Positions 58,749 to 64,000 of a stretch of 64,000 bases of DNA are shown piece by piece. Source of the DNA: an uncultured Clostridium sp. (GTDB taxonomy: Bacteria > Bacillota > Clostridia > Lachnospirales > Lachnospiraceae); assembly GCA_937885015.1 (NCBI GenBank), contig CALAAS010000011.1, positions 15,623 to 79,622 on the forward strand. The letters are read 5' to 3'. The notes beneath the pieces were generated by a model, which was not told the origin of the DNA, made no database searches, and worked only from the letters and a program-made list of their open reading frames with translations. The translations under genes and the position numbers were made by a program. Positions within the stretch are counted from its first letter, which is position 1, and the number at the start of each line of letters is the position of its first letter.

Positions 58749-59356
58749 AGGAAAAGATTATATTTGCCACGGGAAATGCGGGGAAAATGAGAGAAATCCG
58801 TCTGATTCTGGCGGATCTTGGACGGGAGATTGTCTCTATGAAGGAAGCCGGGTTTGACGGCGACATAGAGGAAAACGGAACAACTTTCCGGGAAAATGCC
58901 GAAATCAAGGCCAGAACCGTCTGGGAAAAAACGGGCGGGATTGTGCTGGCGGATGATTCTGGTCTGGTGATTGATTATCTGAATGGAGAACCGGGGGTAT
59001 ATTCGGCCCGCTATCTGGGAGATACGCCCTATGAAGAGAAAAACAAGGTTCTGATTGAGCGGATGGCGGATGCCGTGGAAGAAGAGCGAAGTGCCCGATT
59101 CTGCTGCAGTATTGCAGCCGTTCTTCCGGATGGCCGGGTGCTGCACACGGAGGCAGCCATGGAAGGACGCATTGCCCACAAGCCGGCCGGCAGCGGTGGC
59201 TTTGGCTATGATCCGATTCTATGGCTGCCGGACTATCAGAAGACCTCTGCAGAACTGACCATGGAGGAGAAAAACAGGATCAGCCATCGGGGAAAGGCAC
59301 TGGAGCAGATGAAAGAAATGCTTCGAGAGGCGCTTAAGGGGGAAGAAGAGGCATGA
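58745..59356 (+). CDS. rdgB: XTP/dITP diphosphatase (RdgB/HAM1)
   Basis: A 203-residue house-cleaning pyrophosphatase removing ITP, XTP and dITP. Motifs: 'IIFATGNAGKMREIRLILAD' (nucleotide-binding), 'ENGTTFRENAEIKARTV', 'VLADDSGLVIDYLNGEPGVY' (metal-binding Asp), and 'GSGGFGYDPILWLPDY'. It overlaps both neighbours by 4 bases, so it is translated with the C1 peptidase and the phosphoesterase. The rdgB-yfcE-type pair is common in Firmicutes. Confidence 0.95.
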   Translation: MKEKIIFATGNAGKMREIRLILADLGREIVSMKEAGFDGDIEENGTTFRENAEIKARTVWEKTGGIVLADDSGLVIDYLNGEPGVYSARYLGDTPYEEKNKVLIERMADAVEEERSARFCCSIAAVLPDGRVLHTEAAMEGRIAHKPAGSGGFGYDPILWLPDYQKTSAELTMEEKNRISHRGKALEQMKEMLREALKGEEEA

Positions 59357-59859
59357 AGGTATTGATTGTCAGCGATACGCATCGCAGGGACGGAAATCTT
59401 CAGGATGTCATTGAACGGACCGCCCCCTTTGATATGCTGATCCACCTGGGGGATGCGGAGGGAAGTGAAGACCGCATTACTGCCTGGTGCCGGGAACAGA
59501 ATCCTGACTGCCAGGTTCATATGATTTTAGGAAATAATGATTTTTTTTCCAGTCTGGATCGCGAAAAAGAAATTTCCATTGGAAAATATCGCGTTTTCCT
59601 GACCCATGGGCATTTTTACAGTGTATCAGTGGGAACAGAGCGTCTGGTGGATGAAGCAAAGGATCGGGGCGCTCAGATTGCCATGTTTGGCCATACCCAT
59701 AAGCCATACCTGGATATCCGGGAGAATATTACGGTATTAAATCCGGGAAGTTTGTCTTTTCCACGGCAGGATGGCCGCAAACCCAGTTATATGCTGATGG
59801 AGCTGGACAGGGAGGGAGAAGCTCATTATACCATCTGCTATTATGAAGCGCAGATATAG
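59353..59859 (+). CDS. YfcE/MJ0936-type metallophosphoesterase
   Basis: A 168-residue calcineurin-like phosphodiesterase. Metal-binding motifs are complete: Asp-x-His in 'VLIVSDTHRRDGN', 'LIHLGDAEGSEDRI', the Gly-Asn-Asn-Asp motif in 'HMILGNNDFFSSLD', 'VFLTHGHFYSV', and Gly-His-Thr-His in 'MFGHTHKPYLDI'. The natural substrate of this family is not settled. The 4-base overlap with rdgB indicates one transcript; the terminator and repeat copy 3 follow. Confidence 0.92.
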   Translation: MKVLIVSDTHRRDGNLQDVIERTAPFDMLIHLGDAEGSEDRITAWCREQNPDCQVHMILGNNDFFSSLDREKEISIGKYRVFLTHGHFYSVSVGTERLVDEAKDRGAQIAMFGHTHKPYLDIRENITVLNPGSLSFPRQDGRKPSYMLMELDREGEAHYTICYYEAQI

Positions 59860-59878
59860 AAGTTTTATCATGTAAAAG

Positions 59879-59923
59879 AGACATTGCGGGGCAAAGCATG
59901 GGAGCACTGTGATGTCTTTTTTT
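59879..59923 (+). terminator. Terminator after the phosphoesterase gene
   Basis: AGACAT (59879-59884), extended by wobble pairs, pairs with ATGTCT (59912-59917), followed by seven T. Confidence 0.55.
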
Positions 59924-59999
59924 GATTGCATGGGAAGTTACTTCCCATGCAATCAAAACCGTCCCGCCAGGATCGCCATGCGGCAGCAAGGAATTTTGC
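59920..59999. repeat. Intergenic repeat copy 3, with 18-base-pair hairpin
   Basis: The arms 59920-59937 and 59941-59958 are perfectly complementary over 18 bases around the loop TTA (core GATTGCATGGGAAG and its complement), with T and A runs at the ends so it could terminate on both strands. It is followed by CCGTCCCGCC and the 12-mer AGGATCGCCATG (59969-59980), then GCGGCA...TGCCGC. Confidence 0.75.
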
Positions 60000-60030
60000 C
60001 GCAGAAGCGCCCCATAATTGTCTATGTTTT

Positions 60031-60050
60031 AACAGGTGTCTTGTCACATG
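60031..60050 (+). promoter_or_regulatory. Candidate NiaR operator at the nad promoter
   Basis: AACAGGTGTCTTGTCACATG overlaps the -35 box of the nad operon. Its ACAGGTGTC core resembles sites I recall for NiaR-type niacin-responsive repressors, and a NiaR-like gene ends this operon. Binding is inferred. Confidence 0.4.
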
Positions 60051-60069
60051 AAAGAAACTGTGCTATACT
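60041..60069 (+). promoter_or_regulatory. Promoter of nadABC-niaR
   Basis: TTGTCA (60041-60046) and TATACT (60064-60069) with a 17-base spacer, about 105 bases before the nadA ATG. Confidence 0.7.
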
Positions 60070-60173
60070 GATGCCCGCATGCCATACAGGGAAACGGGAA
60101 AATGGTAAAGGAAAAGGGTAAGAGAAAAAAGGAGAAGGGGCTGCACTGGAATGAGCCCGGAAACGAGGAAAAG

Positions 60174-61079
60174 ATGACGATACGGGAAGAGATAAACAAA
60201 TGGAAGAAGGAGAGAGACGCTGTTATACTGGCGCATTATTATGTGGAACCAGATGTGCAGGAGATGGCAGATTACATAGGAGACTCATTTTATCTGAGCA
60301 AGGTGGCAGCCGGACTTTCCAACCGGACACTGGTGTTTGCAGGAGTTTCTTTCATGGGAGAAAGTGCCAAGCTTCTGAACCCGGATAAGGCAGTGCTTCT
60401 TCCGGAATTGGAAGCAGACTGTCCCATGGCACATATGGTAACGAAAGAAGAGATTGAGAAAGTACGGGCGGAGTATGAGGATCTGGCAGTTGTCTGTTAT
60501 ATAAATTCCACGGTTGAGGTAAAATCCTGGTGCGACGTCAGTGTGACATCTGCCAATGCAGTCAAAATTGTGAAGAATCTGCCGAACAGGAATGTACTTT
60601 TCGTGCCGGATCAGAATTTGGGAAGATATGTGGCGGAGCAGGTTCCGGAAAAAAATGTTATGCTTGTAAGCGGATACTGCCCGGTACATCATTTTATGGA
60701 GGCAGATGATATTCAGGCATTGCGGGAGGCGCATCCGGAGGCACAGGTGCTGGCACATCCGGAGTGTGGTCAGAGTCTTCTCGCGCTGGCGGATTACATC
60801 GGATCCACGTCGGGGATTTTGAATTATGCCGCGAAAAGTGAGAAGAAAGAATTTATTATTGCCACGGAAAATGGAGTCCGCTATATGCTGGAAAAAGAAA
60901 ATCCCGGGAAAAACTTCTATTTTCCGGAAAAAGAGCCGGTGTGTGCCAATATGAAAAAAATAACGGCGGGAAAAATTCTCCATGTACTGAAAACCGGGGA
61001 AAATGGGGCGCAGATTCCGGAGGAGACGGCTGTGGCAGCGCGGCGTACTCTGGAGAGAATGCTGGAGCTGGCCAGATAA
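60174..61079 (+). CDS. nadA: Quinolinate synthase A
   Basis: A 301-residue [4Fe-4S] enzyme condensing iminoaspartate with dihydroxyacetone phosphate. Seen: 'AVILAHYYVEPDVQEMADYI', 'VFAGVSFMGESAKLLNPDKA', the first cluster Cys in 'LEADCPMAHMV', 'CYINSTVEVKSWCDVSVTSA', the second Cys in 'VSGYCPVHHFM' and 'LAHPECGQSLL', and the last in EPVCANMKKI. ATG 60174 follows GAGGAAAAG; the frame extending to 60102 adds a Lys-rich stretch without support. First gene of the NAD operon. Confidence 0.94.
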   Translation: MTIREEINKWKKERDAVILAHYYVEPDVQEMADYIGDSFYLSKVAAGLSNRTLVFAGVSFMGESAKLLNPDKAVLLPELEADCPMAHMVTKEEIEKVRAEYEDLAVVCYINSTVEVKSWCDVSVTSANAVKIVKNLPNRNVLFVPDQNLGRYVAEQVPEKNVMLVSGYCPVHHFMEADDIQALREAHPEAQVLAHPECGQSLLALADYIGSTSGILNYAAKSEKKEFIIATENGVRYMLEKENPGKNFYFPEKEPVCANMKKITAGKILHVLKTGENGAQIPEETAVAARRTLERMLELAR

Positions 61080-61163
61080 GTCTGGCGGGAGCCTGACAGG
61101 CCGAAAGGCGTTGCGGCGTTGTGCCGGACAGGCGGGAAGCTCAGGACAGAAAGGAAGTACAAA

Positions 61164-62381
61164 ATGGAACGAGAACTGAATTGTGATGTCGTAATTGCCG
61201 GATGTGGAGTGGGCGGTCTGTTTACTGCATTAAATCTGCCATCCCATCTGAAGGTCGTCCTGATCTGCAAGGAAGACATGGAAAGCTGCGATTCTATGCT
61301 GGCTCAGGGCGGTATCTGTGTAATGCGGGATGAAGATGATTTCGATGCTTATTTTGAGGACACCATGCGGGCGGGCCATTATGAAAACCGGAAGGAGAGC
61401 GTGGAGATTATGATTCGCTCCAGCCGTGCGGTGATTGACCGGCTTTTGGAACTGGGGGTCCGGTTTGATAAAAACGAGGATGGAAGCCTGAAATATACAA
61501 AGGAGGGAGCACATTCCCGCCCCCGAATCTGTTTTCATGAGGATATTACGGGAAAAGAGATTACGGAGACTCTGCAGCGCCATGTGAAGGCACTTCCCAA
61601 TGTGACGATCCTGGAATATACGGTTATGACGGACATCATGACAGAGGGAGAGGTTTGCAGTGGCCTGGTGGCAAGGACGGCTGATGGGGAAATACTCCGT
61701 ATCCATGCATCCAGCACGGTTTTGGCTACAGGAGGGATTGGGGGCCTGTATGAGCACTCGACGAATTTTCCGAGCCTGACGGGAGATGCGCTGAAGATTG
61801 CCAGAAAGCATGGAATCCGGCTGGATCATCTGGACTATGTGCAGATTCATCCTACCAGTCTGTATACAAAGAAACCGGGGCGCAGCTTCCTTATTTCTGA
61901 ATCAACCCGTGGGGAGGGGGCGATTCTCCTGAATGGAAAGGGAGAACGCTTCGTGGATGAGCTTCTTCCCAGGGATGTGGTCTCCAAAGCGATCGAGAAA
62001 CAGATGCAGGAGGAGGGCAGCAGCCATGTGTGGCTGTCCTTTGAACGGGTGCCGGAGCAGACCATTCGGGAGCATTTTCCGCACATCTATGAGCATTGTA
62101 TGGAAGAGGGGTACGATATTACGAAGGAGCCGATTCCCATTGTGCCGGCTCAGCACTATTTTATGGGCGGCATTTACGTGGACAGCAATTCAGAGACAAC
62201 CATGCAGCACTTGTATGCGGTAGGGGAGACCAGCTGCAACGGTGTTCACGGAAAAAATCGGCTGGCCAGCAACAGTCTGCTGGAAAGCCTGGTATTTGCA
62301 GAGAGAGCGGCCGCGCAGATTGCGGCTGATCAGGAGGGAGAAGAATATGAATCCAATTACCATGCTGCTTGCTGCGGATGA
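61164..62381 (+). CDS. nadB: L-aspartate oxidase, short form
   Basis: A 405-residue FAD enzyme oxidising aspartate to iminoaspartate. Seen: FAD fingerprint 'VVIAGCGVGGLFTALNL', 'SMLAQGGICVMRDEDDF', 'TVLATGGIGGLYEHSTN', 'HPTSLYTKKPGRSFLISEST' (substrate His/Arg region), and 'LYAVGETSCNGVHGKNRLAS'. It ends soon after that, lacking the roughly 100-residue helical C-terminal domain of E. coli NadB (540 residues); this short form is common in clostridia, which probably pass electrons to fumarate. ATG 61164 follows AAAGGAAG. It overlaps nadC by 35 bases. Confidence 0.92.
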   Translation: MERELNCDVVIAGCGVGGLFTALNLPSHLKVVLICKEDMESCDSMLAQGGICVMRDEDDFDAYFEDTMRAGHYENRKESVEIMIRSSRAVIDRLLELGVRFDKNEDGSLKYTKEGAHSRPRICFHEDITGKEITETLQRHVKALPNVTILEYTVMTDIMTEGEVCSGLVARTADGEILRIHASSTVLATGGIGGLYEHSTNFPSLTGDALKIARKHGIRLDHLDYVQIHPTSLYTKKPGRSFLISESTRGEGAILLNGKGERFVDELLPRDVVSKAIEKQMQEEGSSHVWLSFERVPEQTIREHFPHIYEHCMEEGYDITKEPIPIVPAQHYFMGGIYVDSNSETTMQHLYAVGETSCNGVHGKNRLASNSLLESLVFAERAAAQIAADQEGEEYESNYHAACCG

Positions 62382-63198
62382 TTATATCCGCCTGGCATTG
62401 AAGGAAGATATCAACAGTGAGGATGTATCAACCAATGCCGTTATGCCGGAGTACAGAAAAGGTCAGGTGGAACTTATCTGCAAAGAAGACGGAATCATTG
62501 CAGGACTTTCCGTATTTGAGCGGGTGTTTGTGCTGCTGGATCCGGAGACAAAGGTGACTTTTCAGGTAAAAGATGGAGATCCGGTAAAAAAAGGCCAGCT
62601 TCTGGCTGTTGTAACCGGGGATATCCGGGTGCTTTTGTCGGGAGAGAGAACGGCGCTCAACTATCTGCAGCGTATGAGCGGCATTGCAACGTATACGAAT
62701 TCCATGGTAAAGCTTCTGGAGGGAACGAAAACTACACTTCTTGATACTCGGAAAACCACACCCTGTATGCGGATTTTTGAAAAGTATGCGGTCCGGGCCG
62801 GAGGCGGTTCCAATCACCGTTATAATCTGTCGGATGCAGTCATGCTGAAGGATAATCACATTGAGGCGGCCGGCGGCGTTGCAAAGGCAGTGGAGGCAGC
62901 CAGACGGTACGCATCCTTTGTGCAAAAGATCGAGGTGGAGACTGAAAACCTTGATATGGTGCGGGAGGCAGTGGAGGCCGGTGCGGATATTATCATGCTG
63001 GATAATATGACACCGGAAGTGATGGAAGAGGCGATTCGCATCATTGATGGCCGGGCGAAGACGGAGTGCTCTGGAAATATGACCCGGGAAAATATTGCGG
63101 CGATTACGAGATTGGGTGTGGATTACGTATCCAGTGGGGCGCTGACCCATTCGGCGCCGATTCTGGATGTGAGCCTGAAGCATTTAAAGGCTCTGTAG
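62347..63198 (+). CDS. nadC: Nicotinate-nucleotide pyrophosphorylase (carboxylating)
   Basis: A 283-residue quinolinate phosphoribosyltransferase. Seen: 'ALKEDINSEDVSTNAVMPEY' at the start, 'LLSGERTALNYLQRMSGIAT', 'LLDTRKTTPCMRIFEKYAVR' (PRPP/quinolinate-binding Arg and Lys), 'GGSNHRYNLSDAVMLKDNHI', 'IEVETENLDMVREAVEAGAD', and VDYVSSGALTHSAPILDVSL. ATG 62347 follows GAGGGAGAAGA and lies inside the nadB 3' end, indicating coupled translation. Confidence 0.95.
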   Translation: MNPITMLLAADDYIRLALKEDINSEDVSTNAVMPEYRKGQVELICKEDGIIAGLSVFERVFVLLDPETKVTFQVKDGDPVKKGQLLAVVTGDIRVLLSGERTALNYLQRMSGIATYTNSMVKLLEGTKTTLLDTRKTTPCMRIFEKYAVRAGGGSNHRYNLSDAVMLKDNHIEAAGGVAKAVEAARRYASFVQKIEVETENLDMVREAVEAGADIIMLDNMTPEVMEEAIRIIDGRAKTECSGNMTRENIAAITRLGVDYVSSGALTHSAPILDVSLKHLKAL

Positions 63199-63237
63199 GA
63201 CAGTGGCAGTGTGTGGCAGAAAGGGGATGGCATAAAG

Positions 63238-63777
63238 ATGGAAGCAAACAGGACAGGAGAGAAGCGGAGAAAAAAGATTCTGGAGATGCTGGGACAGGCG
63301 AAACAGCCTGTGTCAGGCGGGGCCATTGGTGCGGCAGTGGGTGTGAGCCGCCAGGTGGTGGTACAGGATATTGCTTTGCTGCGCACAGAGGGCCATCCCG
63401 TTGTTGCCACGGCGAGAGGATACCTTCTTGACGGGCCGAGGGAAAGTGTTAGAACCTTTAAGATGTGCCACACAAACGAGCAGACGGAGGAGGAACTGAC
63501 TACAATTGTGGATCTTGGAGGGACTGTGCTGGATGTGATGGTCAATCACCGGATTTATGGAAAGGTTACAGCTCCGCTCCGGATCCGGAGCCGCAGGGAT
63601 GTTCAGGCCTTTATGGAAAACCTTCGTACCGGAAAGTCCACGCCGCTTTTAAATGTGACAGCCGGTTATCATTTTCACCGTGTGGCGGCAGAACAGTCGG
63701 AGATTCTGGATGAGATTGAAGAGGCGCTTCGGGAGAAAGGCCTTCTGGCAGAATTTCTGCCCTATGAGAGTGAGTAA
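63238..63777 (+). CDS. niaR: NiaR-type NAD biosynthesis repressor
   Basis: A 179-residue regulator: N-terminal winged HTH (about 8-62; GGAIGAAVGVSRQVVVQDIA) and C-terminal 3H domain (about 75-170), named for conserved histidines, here in KMCHTNEQTEEEL, DVMVNHRIYGKVTAPL and TAGYHFHRVAA. Members bind nicotinate and a metal ion and repress NAD synthesis and salvage genes. Start at ATG 63238; an upstream frame from 63211 is less likely. As last gene of nadABC it probably regulates its own operon through the site near 60031. Confidence 0.9.
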   Translation: MEANRTGEKRRKKILEMLGQAKQPVSGGAIGAAVGVSRQVVVQDIALLRTEGHPVVATARGYLLDGPRESVRTFKMCHTNEQTEEELTTIVDLGGTVLDVMVNHRIYGKVTAPLRIRSRRDVQAFMENLRTGKSTPLLNVTAGYHFHRVAAEQSEILDEIEEALREKGLLAEFLPYESE

Positions 63778-63819
63778 AACTGGGAGTTAAAAAAAGATTG
63801 AAAAAAAATTAAAATTTGC

Positions 63820-63848
63820 TTGACAGTTTTTACTATTTAGTATATACT
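63820..63848 (+). promoter_or_regulatory. Promoter of the tRNA gene
   Basis: TTGACA (63820-63825) and TATACT (63843-63848) with a 17-base spacer, about 100 bases before the tRNA. Transcription should begin near 63855. Confidence 0.75.
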
Positions 63849-63854
63849 ACTTTT

Positions 63855-63871
63855 GCTGTCGTTGAGACAGC
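63855..63871 (+). other. Hairpin at the start of the tRNA precursor leader
   Basis: GCTGTC (63855-63860) and GACAGC (63866-63871) form a 6-base-pair stem with a 5-base loop right at the predicted transcription start. A further imperfect stem, GGACAC/GTGCC, occurs at about 63899-63915. Confidence 0.45.
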
Positions 63872-63947
63872 AGCGCAGTTGGCAGAACGCCGGGCGCGGG
63901 ACACGTTATTGTGCCAAAATAGTTTGGACCGATCGCAAAATGAATAT

Positions 63948-64000
<53 letters not shown>

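Noticed and set aside
63878..63947. A second complete tRNA before tRNA-Arg
   Set aside because: Only a D-arm-like segment is present; no anticodon stem-loop or T arm follows.

Overview
The window looks like chromosomal DNA of a spore-forming, anaerobic Firmicute of the Lachnospiraceae / Clostridium cluster XIVa type, with a GC content near 50 percent. Gene content supports this: class II GalT, type 1B PyrD with PyrK, HemZ, the apt-rel-MBL-hemZ-hisS-aspS order, a short clostridial-type NadB, an M29 aminopeptidase, a PdaA-like spore-cortex deacetylase and AGGAGG-type ribosome binding sites. The genus assignment is an inference. I see no prophage, insertion sequence or CRISPR array; this is mostly core chromosome with small lineage-specific genes between conserved operons.

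Layout. 0-7.3 kb: an unrecognised gene cut by the left edge, two membrane proteins (CmpB-like, YoaK-like), SseB-like protein, HflK-HflC and a MATE transporter. 7.3-13.5 kb: an EetA/NusG-II-like protein and ApbE on the minus strand, divergent from an EetB/Gx-transporter-like gene followed by galT and a small alarmone synthetase; then an orphan PTS IIC and a zinc-ribbon protein. 13.6-18.1 kb: metF, a separate methionine-synthase reactivation protein and a MetH lacking that domain, then HPr. 18.1-25.1 kb: thioesterase, PAP2 phosphatase, a tetrahydrofolate riboswitch with folT and bioY, an Mrp ATPase, a second alarmone synthetase, GNAT, lrgA-lrgB and a nitroreductase-like protein. 25.2-28.8 kb: pyrF-pyrK-pyrD-pyrE plus a 49-residue membrane protein. 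28.9-40 kb: VanZ-like protein, M29 aminopeptidase, D,D-carboxypeptidase, HD hydrolase, GT2, PAP2, zinc-ribbon membrane protein, PdaA-like deacetylase and an aminotransferase. 39.6-51.5 kb: gtrA-yfhO-apt, bifunctional rel, MBL hydrolase, hemZ, hisS, aspS and mscL. 51.7-60 kb: a two-component system, an NlpC/P60 hydrolase, a 59-residue Asn/Ser/Arg-rich protein, rhodanese, rRNA methyltransferase, a C1 peptidase, RdgB and a phosphoesterase. 60.2-64 kb: nadA-nadB-nadC-niaR and the start of a tRNA-Arg(TCT).

How the parts work together. Three operons make or acquire cofactors and nucleotides: folT/bioY, pyrFKDE and nadABC, the last with its own NiaR-type repressor. The methionine block turns methylene-THF into methionine using a B12 enzyme split from its reactivation partner. 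Three (p)ppGpp synthetases of different architecture lie within 33 kb. Cell-envelope functions recur (DacF-like, PdaA-like, NlpC/P60, GtrA-YfhO, LrgAB, two PAP2 enzymes, MscL).

Most worth a second look: the eetA/eetB/apbE set without obvious electron-transfer partners; a consensus sigma-A promoter overlaid by TGTAAC-type half-sites in front of the NlpC/P60 gene; an intergenic repeat family (hairpin plus a conserved 12-mer) at about 51.6, 55.3 and 59.9 kb; the alternative pairing of the THF riboswitch; a zinc-ribbon tail on MscL; and several small unassigned genes.
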